From Oscillospiraceae bacterium (GTDB lineage Bacteria > Bacillota > Clostridia > Oscillospirales > Oscillospiraceae): a stretch of 56,763 nt of DNA. Position 1 is the first letter of the stretch; every line of letters begins with the position of its first letter. This document shows positions 26,972-35,762 of the stretch, piece by piece. The stretch lies in contig JAFTXW010000026.1 in the NCBI GenBank assembly GCA_017461445.1, positions 1-56,763 on the forward strand, in the 5' to 3' direction. The position numbers were made by a program, and so were the translations under genes. The notes beneath the pieces are model-generated. The model did no database searches and was not told the origin of the DNA. It worked only from the letters and a program-made list of their open reading frames with translations.

Positions 26972-28099
26972 ATGAAGATACTCAAAGGAATTTTAACCGC
27001 CATCGTCTCTTTGGCCGCGCTGGCGGTAACGGGGATGCTGCTGTTTGCCATGGTGTTCCGGGTGGGCAATCCTGTAGGCACCACCCAGATCCAAACCGGC
27101 GGCATTGCCTTGGCGGACAAGTTTGATATGTACATGACAAATGAGATCAGCGAAGCCCTGGACGGCGTGCTCTCCATGCGGAAGGTCTACTGGCTCAGTG
27201 ACGACGATTTGGTGGCCCCGGAACCGGATCAAAGCAAATTCGGCAGCACCAGCGATCCCACCACCCTGGGCTGGCTGCTGGAAGAGGCCGCTGACCTCCT
27301 GGAAGGCCAGGAGACCTATTTCAGCACCGAGACCCAGATCGTCCCCGGCACGGAAGTTCTCTACTATCTGGACGACACCATCCTGACCATCACCTGGAAG
27401 GAGGCCCACGACCGCTGCGTCTACACCTTCTCCGAGGTAAAGATCGCCGACCCCTCCCAGTTCCGCCGGTTTCTGGCAGGCGGTGAGTATGGCTCTGAAA
27501 AGCAGTTCATCACCACGGAAATGGCCGCCAGTGTCAACGCGGTGGTAGCATCCAGCGGGGATTTCTACAATTTCCGCAAGGTGGGTGTGGTGGTTTACGA
27601 CGGCATCGCCCGCCGGGTCAACAGCAAATACACCGACACCTGCTACATTGACGCAAACGGCGACCTCCATTTCACCTACGCTGGGGAGATTGCGGACCTG
27701 GAAGAAGCCCAGCAGTATGTGGATGAAAACGGCATCCGCTTCAGCCTTGCCTTTGGCCCCGTGCTGGTGGACAACGGACAGCGGGTGGAGCCGAACCGCT
27801 ACCATCTGGGCGAGATCAACGAAAATTACGCCCGTGCAGGCCTGGGCCAGCTGGGCGAGCTTCACTACCTGCTGGCCGCCGCCAACACCGGCGGTGATGC
27901 CTATCCTCACGTTCACGATATCCACGAATTCGCCCACAATTTACAGCAGGCAGGCTGCGTCAAGGCCTACGCCCTGGACGGCGGCCAGACGGCAGTCATC
28001 GCCATGAACGACAAGCTGATCAACAAGGTGGTCTACGGCTACCAGCGGAAAATCAGCGACATTATCTACTTCGCCACAGCCGTGCCGGAGACCCCATAA
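26972..28099 (+). CDS. Membrane-anchored phosphodiester glycosidase, paralogue 1
   Basis: This 375-residue protein has an N-terminal anchor helix (LTAIVSLAALAVTGMLLFAM) and an extracytoplasmic phosphodiester glycosidase domain of the NAGPA/DUF2233 type (PF09992). Family-like blocks are IADPSQFRRFLAGGEYGSE, NAVVASSGDFYNFR, VVYDG, RFSLAFGPVLVDNG and YALDGGQTAVIAMN; the last matches the LDGGGS motif of the family. Known members remove N-acetylglucosamine from phosphodiesters (the lysosomal uncovering enzyme) or act on sugar-phosphate polymers; the substrate here is unknown. ATG 26972 follows AAAAAGGAG. It is first of five tightly packed genes, and the third (28757) is its paralogue. Confidence 0.83.
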   Translation: MKILKGILTAIVSLAALAVTGMLLFAMVFRVGNPVGTTQIQTGGIALADKFDMYMTNEISEALDGVLSMRKVYWLSDDDLVAPEPDQSKFGSTSDPTTLGWLLEEAADLLEGQETYFSTETQIVPGTEVLYYLDDTILTITWKEAHDRCVYTFSEVKIADPSQFRRFLAGGEYGSEKQFITTEMAASVNAVVASSGDFYNFRKVGVVVYDGIARRVNSKYTDTCYIDANGDLHFTYAGEIADLEEAQQYVDENGIRFSLAFGPVLVDNGQRVEPNRYHLGEINENYARAGLGQLGELHYLLAAANTGGDAYPHVHDIHEFAHNLQQAGCVKAYALDGGQTAVIAMNDKLINKVVYGYQRKISDIIYFATAVPETP

Positions 28100-28110
28100 G
28101 GTAAGGTGAC

Positions 28111-28752
28111 ATGATGAACATTTCCAAATTCTTTTCCCGGTTTTTTGCGATTCTGGGTGCCGTTCTCGGAATTGCTGCCGTAGCCCTGTGCCTGCTGTCC
28201 CTGAATGCCGAGCCCCGGCTGCTGAAAACCCCCGCAACTGCCGTGGAAGCCGCAGATACCATGCTGGCAAGCCTCTGTGACGGCAACTTTGCTTCCGCGG
28301 GCAGCCTGATGTACGGCGATCCCGACCTGGGTGCGGACCGGGAGCCTGCCGACGAGGTGGGCAAGCTGATCTGGGATGCCTTTGTGGACAGTCTTGACTA
28401 TGAGCTGGTGGGAGCCTGTTACGCCACCGATTCCGGCGTTGCCCAGAATGTGAAGATCACCAGCCTCGATATCCGCAGCGTCACCGCCGTCCTTGGCGAA
28501 CGCTCCCAGGCCCTGCTGTCCCAGCGGGTCGAGGAAGCGGAAGACGTGACCGAAATTTACGACGACAACAATGAGTACCGGGAGGATTTTGTCATGGACG
28601 TTCTCTATGACGCAGCGGTGCAGGCTCTGGAAGCAGATGCTGAAACCACCACCCGGGAGATCACCCTGAATCTCATTTACGACCAGGGCCAGTGGAAGAT
28701 CATGCCCGAAGCGGCTCTTCTCAGTGCCATTTCCGGCGGTATCGCGGGGTAA
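28111..28752 (+). CDS. Membrane-anchored protein, possibly NTF2-like
   Basis: This 213-residue protein has one N-terminal hydrophobic helix (FFAILGAVLGIAAVALCLLSL) and an extracytoplasmic acidic domain. The pattern, a helix with AADTMLASLCDGNFASAGSLMYGDP followed by alternating beta-strands ending in NLIYDQGQWKIMPEAALLSAI, resembles NTF2-like or DUF4878-type folds, which often bind small ligands or act as accessory domains. I do not recognise a specific family. It lies 11 bp after the first glycosidase and 4 bp before the second, which suggests it works with them. Confidence 0.75.
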   Translation: MMNISKFFSRFFAILGAVLGIAAVALCLLSLNAEPRLLKTPATAVEAADTMLASLCDGNFASAGSLMYGDPDLGADREPADEVGKLIWDAFVDSLDYELVGACYATDSGVAQNVKITSLDIRSVTAVLGERSQALLSQRVEEAEDVTEIYDDNNEYREDFVMDVLYDAAVQALEADAETTTREITLNLIYDQGQWKIMPEAALLSAISGGIAG

Positions 28753-28756
28753 ACCG

Positions 28757-29896
28757 ATGCAGAAAAAGATCCTTCTTTCTTCCCTGCCGGCTGTTTTCTC
28801 CCTGGTGCTGCTGTATGCCATGCTGCTGACTGTGGGAAATCCGGGCAAAAAGACCCAGCCCCAGTCCATCAGCACCGAGATCATAGACAAATACGATATG
28901 TACATGACCAATCAGGTCAGCGACGCTCTGGATGGCGTTCTGGCCATCGATAAGGTCTACTGGCTCAACGACGATGACATCGTCGCCCCGGAGCCTGACC
29001 AGGAGGCCTTCGGCGAGGCGGCCACCGCCGCAGAACTGCAATGGCTGCTGGACGATGCCGCCGAGCTGCTGGACGGGCAGGATACCTATTTCAGCACCGA
29101 AGCCCAGCTGAGCTGGGGCAGCACCGTCAAATATTATCTGGACGAGACCATTTTTGTGGTCAGCTGGAAGGAATACCACGGCAGCGTCTATACCTTCTCC
29201 GAGATCAAGATCGCCCATCCTTCCCAGTTCCGCCGGTTCCTGGCGGGGGGCGAATACGGCTCTGACAAGCAGTTCTACACCACAGAAATGGCCGAAAGCG
29301 TCAATGCGGTGGTGGCTTCCAGCGGTGATTTTTATAAATTCCGCAACTACGGCACCATCGTCTACGACGGCACCGTCCAGCGGATCAACAGCGTCCATAT
29401 CGACACCTGCTTCATTGATGACCAGGGCGACCTACACCTGATCCCCAAGAATACCATTACGGAATTGGAAGAAGCACAGAAGTATGTGGATGAAAACAAC
29501 ATCCGTTTCAGCGTAGCCTTCGGCCCCATTCTGGTGGACAACTATGAGCGGTGCGAGCCCAATTATTACATGATCGGCGAGATCAACGACGAATATCCCC
29601 GGGCGGCCCTGTGCCAGATGGGCCCGCTCCACTATCTGCTGGTCACCGCCAACGATATGTCCAGCACCAAGCCGGAGAATAACGACGAGCTGAAGGGCAT
29701 CGCGGGCACCCCCACCATCCACCAGTTCGCCCGGGTTCTGGAAGCCACCGGCTGCGAAAAGGCCTATGCCCTGGACGGCGGACAGACCGCCGCCATCGCC
29801 ATGAACGGCCAACTGGTGAACCGGGTGCTCTATGGCTATCAGCGAAAGATCAGCGATATCATTTACTTTGCCACGGCTGTGCCGGATGGAGGTTGA
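28757..29896 (+). CDS. Membrane-anchored phosphodiester glycosidase, paralogue 2
   Basis: The 379-residue protein is closely similar to 26972-28099 along its length: an N-terminal anchor (SLPAVFSLVLLYAMLLTVG), DKYDMYMTNQVSDALDGVLAIDKVYWL, HPSQFRRFLAGGEYGSDKQF, NAVVASSGDFYKFRNYG, VAFGPILVDNYE and YALDGGQTAAIAMNGQLVN. It starts at ATG 28757, 4 bp after the preceding stop; the frame is open upstream but overlaps that gene. The C-terminal two-thirds are better conserved than the N-terminal part. Retaining two copies in one operon suggests different substrates or a heteromer; this is inference. Confidence 0.83.
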   Translation: MQKKILLSSLPAVFSLVLLYAMLLTVGNPGKKTQPQSISTEIIDKYDMYMTNQVSDALDGVLAIDKVYWLNDDDIVAPEPDQEAFGEAATAAELQWLLDDAAELLDGQDTYFSTEAQLSWGSTVKYYLDETIFVVSWKEYHGSVYTFSEIKIAHPSQFRRFLAGGEYGSDKQFYTTEMAESVNAVVASSGDFYKFRNYGTIVYDGTVQRINSVHIDTCFIDDQGDLHLIPKNTITELEEAQKYVDENNIRFSVAFGPILVDNYERCEPNYYMIGEINDEYPRAALCQMGPLHYLLVTANDMSSTKPENNDELKGIAGTPTIHQFARVLEATGCEKAYALDGGQTAAIAMNGQLVNRVLYGYQRKISDIIYFATAVPDGG

Positions 29897-29900
29897 TACT

Positions 29901-30887
29901 ATGGACCGAATCGCGTTCATTTACGGAGAAATATTTATTTATTGGAGTTCCATCGTCCTGACCCTGGCGGCAGCCTGTGCCGCGTGCCTGTTCCTTGCCG
30001 TTTATTTGAAAAAGGGCGGCAATGGGGCAGCGGGTGCCCTGGCGGTTCCCATGAGCATGCTGCTGGGCATTGTACTGGCCCGGCTGATCCACTGGTACTG
30101 CCGGGCAGACAGCTATGTCAGCCTCACTACCGCCCTTACGGACTACTCCTCCGGCGGCTATGCCCTGATGGGTGTCTTCGCGGGCTGCGCCCTGACGGCG
30201 GTGCTGCTGCGGCTGCTGCGCGTCTCCCGGAGCCTGCCGGAAATGCTGGACTGCATGTGTCTCGGCGGTGCGGCGGGCATCGCCGTAGGCCGTCTGGCCT
30301 GCTTCTTCAATGCCGCTGACCGGGGACAGATCCTTGAGGGTATGACGGAGCTGCCCTGGGTGTATCCCGTGGTCAACACTGTGTCCGGGGCAATGGAATA
30401 CCGCCTTGCCACCTTCGTCATCCAGGCCATGGTCACAGCCGTTATTTTCCTGGGGCTGGCCATTTTCTTCCTGACCGGCAGGGAGGGCAAACGGCGTGAC
30501 GGTGACCTGACCCTTATCTTCCTGCTGTGCTACGGTGCGTCCCAGGTGGTGCTGGACAGCACCCGCTATGATTCCCTGTTCTTCCGCAGCAACGGCTTTG
30601 TCAGCATCGTGCAGGTATTGGGTGCCCTCGCCATTGGCCTGGCCTGCGTGGTGTTCTCCGTACGGCTGGTGAAGGCCCGGGGTTTCAAGGCCTGGTACAT
30701 TGCCCTGTGGGTGCTGTTCGCGGCTCTGGTAGGTGGCGCGGGCTATATGGAGTACCACGTCCAGCGGCACGGTGACCAGGCGGTATTCGCCTACAGCGTC
30801 ATGAGCGGCTGTCTCGTGGGGCTGATCGCGCTGGTGCTCATCATTCGGGCCCTGGCTGTCAGCAAGGAGAAAGCATGGAGCAAATGA
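29901..30887 (+). CDS. Lgt-like polytopic membrane protein
   Basis: This 328-residue protein has about seven to nine hydrophobic helices. It resembles prolipoprotein diacylglyceryl transferase (Lgt): a GRLACFFNAADRG stretch in the place of the Lgt GRxGNFxNxE signature, and RYDSLFFR near the second conserved region. The usual Lgt residues are not all present, so it may be a diverged transferase rather than the housekeeping Lgt. Start ATG 29901 behind GGAGG (29888-29892). The upstream end is 4 bp after glycosidase 2, and the downstream gene overlaps by 13 bp. Confidence 0.7.
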   Translation: MDRIAFIYGEIFIYWSSIVLTLAAACAACLFLAVYLKKGGNGAAGALAVPMSMLLGIVLARLIHWYCRADSYVSLTTALTDYSSGGYALMGVFAGCALTAVLLRLLRVSRSLPEMLDCMCLGGAAGIAVGRLACFFNAADRGQILEGMTELPWVYPVVNTVSGAMEYRLATFVIQAMVTAVIFLGLAIFFLTGREGKRRDGDLTLIFLLCYGASQVVLDSTRYDSLFFRSNGFVSIVQVLGALAIGLACVVFSVRLVKARGFKAWYIALWVLFAALVGGAGYMEYHVQRHGDQAVFAYSVMSGCLVGLIALVLIIRALAVSKEKAWSK

Positions 30888-31408
30888 CTGTCAACAGCCG
30901 CTGCTTTGCCGTAAAAAAGCTACTGGGCAAGGGAAAGGGCGGCTATTCTTATCTTGTAACGGACGGGAACACCGACTACGTCCTGAAGCAGATCCATCAC
31001 GAACCCTGCGACTACTACCAGTTTGGGGACAAGCTGGCCTCCGAGCTGCGGGACTATGAACGGCTCTCCGCCATCGGCATCCCCAGGCCCCGGCTCCTGG
31101 ATGTGGATCACACACAGGAGCGGCTTCTGAAAGAATACATCCCCGGGGACACCATCTGGGACTATGTGGCGCAAGACAGGATGGAGGAGGACTTCCTCCG
31201 GCAGCTGGAGGACATGTGCCGCCTTCTCTACCCCGCAGGTATCAACATCGACTACTTCCCCACCAATTTTGTGGTGGCAGACGGGAAGCTTTTCTATGTG
31301 GACTACGAATGCAACGGCTATATGGCGCAGTGGGATTTCCAAAATTGGGGCGTGAAATATTGGTCCAAAACGCCGGAATTCCTAAAGCACGCGGAAAAGC
31401 GCAAATAA
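30875..31408 (+). CDS. Small kinase-fold protein (Kdo/RIO-like)
   Basis: The 177-residue protein looks like a minimal protein/sugar kinase. It has a glycine-rich loop LLGKGKGGYSYLV (near residues 16-28), an invariant lysine in YVLKQI (near 37), a catalytic loop NIDYFPTNFVV with aspartate and asparagine at the HRDxxxxN spacing but no HRD histidine, and a DFG-equivalent YVDYE. No transmembrane segment is seen. It is shorter than eukaryotic-type kinases (about 260) and closer in style to lipopolysaccharide-kinase or RIO families. The ATG at 30875 with AAGGAG upstream overlaps the Lgt-like gene, so it belongs to that operon. Its substrate could be a lipid, a sugar or a protein. Confidence 0.68.
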   Translation: MEQMTVNSRCFAVKKLLGKGKGGYSYLVTDGNTDYVLKQIHHEPCDYYQFGDKLASELRDYERLSAIGIPRPRLLDVDHTQERLLKEYIPGDTIWDYVAQDRMEEDFLRQLEDMCRLLYPAGINIDYFPTNFVVADGKLFYVDYECNGYMAQWDFQNWGVKYWSKTPEFLKHAEKRK

Positions 31409-31412
31409 CGAC

Positions 31413-31441
31413 AAAAACCCCGGAGCAAATGCTCCGGGGTT
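31413..31441. terminator. Bidirectional terminator between convergent operons
   Basis: AACCCCGGAGCA (31416-31427) pairs with TGCTCCGGGGTT (31430-31441). The minus-strand side ends in TTTTTG, serving the ABC exporter; the plus-strand side has a weak T-run for the kinase-fold gene. Confidence 0.85.
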
Positions 31442-31456
31442 CGTGCTGTTATGGGA

Positions 31457-33355
31457 TCAATCCAATTCAAATACGCCTGTGTACAACTTGTAGTAGGTGC
31501 CCTTCTGGGCGATCAGGTCGTCATGGGTACCCCGCTCGATGATGCGTCCGTGATCCAGCACCATGATGCAGTCGGAGTTCATGATGGTGGAAAGCCGGTG
31601 GGCAATGACGAACACCGTGCGGCCCTTCATCAGGGCATCCATGCCGTCCTGCACCAGCTTTTCGGTACGGGTATCGATGGAGGAGGTGGCCTCGTCCAGG
31701 ATCATAACGGGGGGATCGGCCACCGCCGCCCGGGCAATGGCGATCAGCTGCCGCTGGCCCTGAGAAAGGCTTGCGCCGTTGTTGGTCAGCTCCGTGTCGT
31801 AGCCCTTGGGCAGGCGGGTGATGAAATCGTGGGCATTTGCCAGCTTGGCGGCCTTGATGCACTCTTCATCGGTGGCATCCAGCTTACCGTAGCGGATGTT
31901 CTCCATGACGGTGCCGGTGAACAGGTTGGTATCCTGCAGCACCACGCCCAAAGAGCGGCGCAGATCGGCCTTGCAAATCTTGTTGATGTTGATATTGTCG
32001 TAGCGAATCTTGCCGTCGTCGATGTCGTAGAAGCGGTTAATCAGGTTGGTGATGGTGGTCTTGCCCGCACCGGTAGCACCAACAAAGGCGATCTTCTCGC
32101 CGGGATGGGCGTAGAGGGTCACGTCATGCAGGACGGTCTTTTCAGGCACGTAGCCGAAGTCCACATTGAACATGGTGATGTCGCCCTTCAGCTCGGTGTA
32201 GGTGACAGTGCCCTCAGCCTTGTGGGGATGCTTCCAGGCCCAGTGGCCGGTACGCTCGGGGGTCTCGGTGATGTTTCCGTTTTCGTCGATCTTGGCGTTG
32301 ACCAGCTTAACGTAGCCTTCGTCCATTTCCGGCTCCTCGTCCATCAGCTCGAAGACGCGCTCCGCACCTGCCAAAGCCATGATGATGGAATTCAGCTGGT
32401 TGGAGATCTGGTTGATGGGCTGGTTAAAATTCCGGGACAGGGTCATAAAGGTCATCAGGCTGCCCAGGCTCAGCAATGCCGCGTTGGACTGCACCACAAC
32501 GATGCCGCCCACGATGGCCAGAATGGCATACTGGATATAACCCAGGTTGTTGTTGATGGGGCCCATCATGTTGGAGAACTTACCTGCGGAGAAAGCGTTC
32601 TGCTGGAGGGTATCGTTCAGCTTGTCGAACTCCTCCTTGCAGATCTCCTCGTGGTTGAAGACCTTGACCACCTTCTGTCCGTTGATCATTTCCTCGATGT
32701 AGCCATTGACGGCACCCAGGGACTTCTGCTGGCCAATAAAGAACTTACCGGCTTTGCCTGCCAGGGTCTTGGTAACGAAAATCACACCCAGAACGGTGAT
32801 CATGGTAACGATGGTCAGGATCCAGGATTCCGTAATCATGGCGATGAACACGGCAACCAGGGTAACAACAGAGGAAACCGCCTGGGGGATGGACTGGGAG
32901 ATCATCTGCCGCAGGGTGTCAATATCGCTGGTATAGCGGGACATGATGTTGCCCGCGGTGTTGGTGTCGAAATAACGCAGGGGCAGGGACTGCATCTTGG
33001 TGAACATCTCGTCACGGATGGTCTTCTGGATGCCCTGGGTCACGCCGACCATCAGATAGCTCTGAAAGAAGCTGGCGACCATACCCACCACGAAGATGCA
33101 GGCAATCTTGATAATGAACTGGGCCAGGGGTGCGAAATCCGTGGAGCCGGAGGCCACCATGGGGAGGATGAAATCATCCACCAGATTGCCCAGTGCCTTG
33201 GAGCCGGTGATGGAGGCGTATGCCGTCGCCAGGATACACAGCAGTACAACCACCAAAGTAGGGGCATAGTTTTTCAGATAGCTCAGGAGCCGCAGGAGGG
33301 TCTTCTTGGGGTCCTTTGCCATGCGGCCGTCGCCGCGCATTTTCACAGGAGGCAT
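31457..33355 (-). CDS. Heterodimeric ABC exporter, subunit 2
   Basis: This 632-residue half-transporter has six N-terminal transmembrane helices (residues about 15-330) and a C-terminal ATPase. It has Walker A GATGAGKTTI, Walker B VMILDEATSSID with the catalytic glutamate intact, and a signature altered to LSQGQRQ instead of LSGGQ. The partner gene has the complementary defect, as in heterodimeric exporters such as BmrCD/LmrCD with one degenerate ATP site. The ATG at 33355 overlaps the partner's stop codon as TAATG. It carries a short insert between helices and ATPase with PERTGHWAWKHPHKAEG. It is the last gene of the MarR-ABC-ABC operon. Confidence 0.94.
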   Translation of the reverse strand: MPPVKMRGDGRMAKDPKKTLLRLLSYLKNYAPTLVVVLLCILATAYASITGSKALGNLVDDFILPMVASGSTDFAPLAQFIIKIACIFVVGMVASFFQSYLMVGVTQGIQKTIRDEMFTKMQSLPLRYFDTNTAGNIMSRYTSDIDTLRQMISQSIPQAVSSVVTLVAVFIAMITESWILTIVTMITVLGVIFVTKTLAGKAGKFFIGQQKSLGAVNGYIEEMINGQKVVKVFNHEEICKEEFDKLNDTLQQNAFSAGKFSNMMGPINNNLGYIQYAILAIVGGIVVVQSNAALLSLGSLMTFMTLSRNFNQPINQISNQLNSIIMALAGAERVFELMDEEPEMDEGYVKLVNAKIDENGNITETPERTGHWAWKHPHKAEGTVTYTELKGDITMFNVDFGYVPEKTVLHDVTLYAHPGEKIAFVGATGAGKTTITNLINRFYDIDDGKIRYDNININKICKADLRRSLGVVLQDTNLFTGTVMENIRYGKLDATDEECIKAAKLANAHDFITRLPKGYDTELTNNGASLSQGQRQLIAIARAAVADPPVMILDEATSSIDTRTEKLVQDGMDALMKGRTVFVIAHRLSTIMNSDCIMVLDHGRIIERGTHDDLIAQKGTYYKLYTGVFELD

Positions 33356-35100
33356 TATTCAAGCCCTCCTTTCTGCTGGGAATAGTAGATCTCCTGATAG
33401 ATGGGAGAGGTCTGCATCAGGGATTCATGGTTACCCACGGCGGCGATCTGGCCGTTTTCCATCAGGACGATGATATCGGACTCCTGCACGGAGGCAATAC
33501 GCTGGGCGATAATCAGCTTGGTGGTACCCGGGATCTCCTCCCGGAAGGCCTTGCGGATCATCGCATCGGTAGCGGTATCCACGGCGGAAGTGGAATCGTC
33601 CAGGATCAGGATCTGGGGCTTTTTCAGCAGGGCCCGGGCGATGCACAGACGCTGCTTCTGGCCGCCGGAAACGTTGGTGCCGCCCTGCTCGATGTGGTGG
33701 TCATACCCCTCGGGGAAGGCCATGATAAAATCGTGGGCGCAGGCCAGTTTACAGGCGTGGATCAGCTCCTCGTCGGTGGCGTTGGGATTGCCCCAGCGCA
33801 GGTTTTCCTTGATGGAGCCGGAGAACAGCACGTTCTTCTGGAGCACCATGGCAACATTGTCCCGGAGCACCTCCAGATCATACTTGCGGACATCAATACC
33901 GCCCACCTTCAGGGTGCCCTCGCTGACATCGTATAGCCGGGGGATCAGCTGCACCAGGGTGGATTTACTGGAGCCGGTGCTGCCCAAGATGCCCACGGTG
34001 GCACCTGCGGGAATGTGCAGATCCACTTCCTTCAGAGCCCGGTGCTGGGCAGTGGCAGAGTAGCGGAAGGAGACATTCTCAAAGTCAATGGAGCCGTCAG
34101 GAACGGTGGTAACGGCGTTCTCGGGAGAAACCAGGTCCGGCTCCTCAGTGAGGATCTCGTAGCAGCGGCGCAGAGGGGTACGGGACATGGTCATCATCAC
34201 GAACACCATGCTGAACATCATCAGGCCGGAGAGGATCTGGGTGGTGTAAGTAAACATGGAGCTGAGCTCGCCGGTGGTGAGACCGTTCAAGGGATTGTTG
34301 CCGGAAGCAACCACCATTTTCGCCCCCAGGAAGGAGATGGTCAGCATACAGATGTAGACGCAGCCCTGCATGATAGGATTGTTCAGTGCCAGGATCTTTT
34401 CGGCTTTGGAGAAGTTCCGTGCCAGCTCGCCGGAAACATCGGTGAACTTCTCGATCTCCTTTTCCTCACGGACGTAGGACTTGACCACACGGATGCCGTG
34501 GATGTTTTCCTGGACGGCATTGTTCATCTTATCCATCAGCTTGAAGCCCTTATCAAAGATGCTGAACACCCGGGGCACCAGGCAGATCAGTGCCACGGCC
34601 AGGATGGGGATCACCGCCAGATACACGCCGGTCAGCTGGGGGCTGATGCGCAGAGCGGAGATCATGGCCAGCACCAGCATCATGGGGCAGCGGATGGCCA
34701 TACGGATCATCATCTGGAAGGTCATCTGCAGGTTTGCCACGTCAGAGGTCAGACGGGTGACGATGGATGCGGTGGAAAACTTATCGATGTTGCTGAAACT
34801 GAACTTCTGGACACGGTAGAACATATCGTGCCGCAGGTTCCGGGCGAAGCCGGTACCCGCCTTGGAGGCAAAGACAGCCGAAGCCACACCAAAGCACAGG
34901 GATGCCAGTGCGCAGAGCACCAGCTGGATAGACTTCACAATAACCACGTTCATGTCCTGCAGGACAACGCCGTAGTCATACAGTTCTGCCATGACCAGGG
35001 GGATCAGTACCTCCATCGTCACCTCTCCCACCATGCAAAGGGGGCTGAGGAGGGCAGGCCACTTATATTCCCGGATGCACCGGGCCAATCGTTTGATCAT
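33355..35100 (-). CDS. Heterodimeric ABC exporter, subunit 1
   Basis: The 581-residue half-transporter has six helices, then an ATPase with Walker A GSTGSSKSTL (third glycine replaced by serine), an intact signature VSGGQKQR and Walker B ILILDDSTSAVD, where aspartate takes the place of the catalytic glutamate. With the next gene it forms one competent and one degenerate ATP site. ATG 35100 overlaps the MarR stop (ATGA). MarR-linked exporters of this type usually handle drugs, bile salts or lipids; the substrate here is not shown. Confidence 0.94.
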   Translation of the reverse strand: MIKRLARCIREYKWPALLSPLCMVGEVTMEVLIPLVMAELYDYGVVLQDMNVVIVKSIQLVLCALASLCFGVASAVFASKAGTGFARNLRHDMFYRVQKFSFSNIDKFSTASIVTRLTSDVANLQMTFQMMIRMAIRCPMMLVLAMISALRISPQLTGVYLAVIPILAVALICLVPRVFSIFDKGFKLMDKMNNAVQENIHGIRVVKSYVREEKEIEKFTDVSGELARNFSKAEKILALNNPIMQGCVYICMLTISFLGAKMVVASGNNPLNGLTTGELSSMFTYTTQILSGLMMFSMVFVMMTMSRTPLRRCYEILTEEPDLVSPENAVTTVPDGSIDFENVSFRYSATAQHRALKEVDLHIPAGATVGILGSTGSSKSTLVQLIPRLYDVSEGTLKVGGIDVRKYDLEVLRDNVAMVLQKNVLFSGSIKENLRWGNPNATDEELIHACKLACAHDFIMAFPEGYDHHIEQGGTNVSGGQKQRLCIARALLKKPQILILDDSTSAVDTATDAMIRKAFREEIPGTTKLIIAQRIASVQESDIIVLMENGQIAAVGNHESLMQTSPIYQEIYYSQQKGGLE

Positions 35101-35555
35101 TCGTTGGGTTCCTCCTTGTGTTTGCGTTTGCAGGGATTTCCGCCCATGTTACGGATAGCGCGGTTCAGGAGCTGGGCGAACTGCTCCTTTTCTTCATCGG
35201 TGAAGCCCTGCACCAGCTTTTCCTCGTTGGCGAGGATGGTCTTGTGCATAGTCTCCTGATACTCCCGCCCCTTCGGCAGAACATAGATGCGCTTGCAGCG
35301 GCGGTCGTTTTCATCCGTCCGCAGGGCAATGAAGTCCTTCTTTTCCAGCCGGGACAAAAGGCCGGAAACCGTGGGGTGGCTTAGATGGAAGGCCTCTTCG
35401 AGATCCCGGGGACAGGGCGGGTCCTTGCGGTGGGCCAGATAGCCCATGATGTGGCCCTGGGCCGCAGTCAGCTCCATGGCAGCCAGTGCGTTTGACATTG
35501 CCTGGTCAGTGCAGCTGTGCAGGATACGGAGCAGGTGACCATAGTGCGGAAGCAG
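35097..35555 (-). CDS. MarR-family regulator of the ABC exporter
   Basis: This regulator of about 152 residues has a winged helix: ELTAAQGHIMGYLAHR, DLEEAFHLSHPTVSGLLSRLEKKDFI (recognition helix) and the wing DRRCKRIYVLPKG. Its start is unusual: a near-perfect GGAGGTGA (35561-35568) is followed 8 nt later by CTG at 35555 in the right frame. No ATG, GTG or TTG is well placed: the TTG at 35570 and GTG at 35564 overlap the ribosome binding site. The frame is open further upstream through the operator. The palindrome 35577-35592 just upstream suggests autorepression. The last 4 bp overlap the first ABC gene. Confidence 0.88.
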   Translation of the reverse strand: MLPHYGHLLRILHSCTDQAMSNALAAMELTAAQGHIMGYLAHRKDPPCPRDLEEAFHLSHPTVSGLLSRLEKKDFIALRTDENDRRCKRIYVLPKGREYQETMHKTILANEEKLVQGFTDEEKEQFAQLLNRAIRNMGGNPCKRKHKEEPNE

Positions 35556-35560
35556 GGAAA

Positions 35561-35568
35561 TCACCTCC
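35561..35568 (-). promoter_or_regulatory. Ribosome binding site that sets the MarR start
   Basis: GGAGGTGA on the minus strand, nearly full complement of the 16S tail. It places translation initiation near 35555, where the codon is CTG. Confidence 0.7.
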
Positions 35569-35576
35569 AAAATAAA

Positions 35577-35592
35577 ATGTAGCACGCTACAT
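35577..35592. promoter_or_regulatory. Likely MarR operator
   Basis: ATGTAGC and GCTACAT form a 7-bp inverted repeat with a 2-bp spacer, between the marR ribosome binding site and AT-rich -10-like sequences (TATTAT, TAAAGT). This is the usual place and size for a MarR dimer site. Confidence 0.7.
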
Positions 35593-35698
35593 AATACTTT
35601 AGCACAACACGCACATATATGCAAGAGGTACACGGAAAATTTACAATTTACCGCAGGCACCAATTTAACGGATATCTTTATAAGAATCAATTTAGAAA

Positions 35699-35727
35699 TT
35701 GCTTTTTTATATCGGTCATGGTACTAT
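35699..35727 (+). promoter_or_regulatory. Probable nagA promoter
   Basis: TTGCTT (35699-35704), a 17-bp spacer and TACTAT (35722-35727), 35 bp before the nagA ATG. Confidence 0.55.
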
Positions 35728-35762
35728 TATGGTAGATATTTTATAAAAAAGGAGATTCGATT

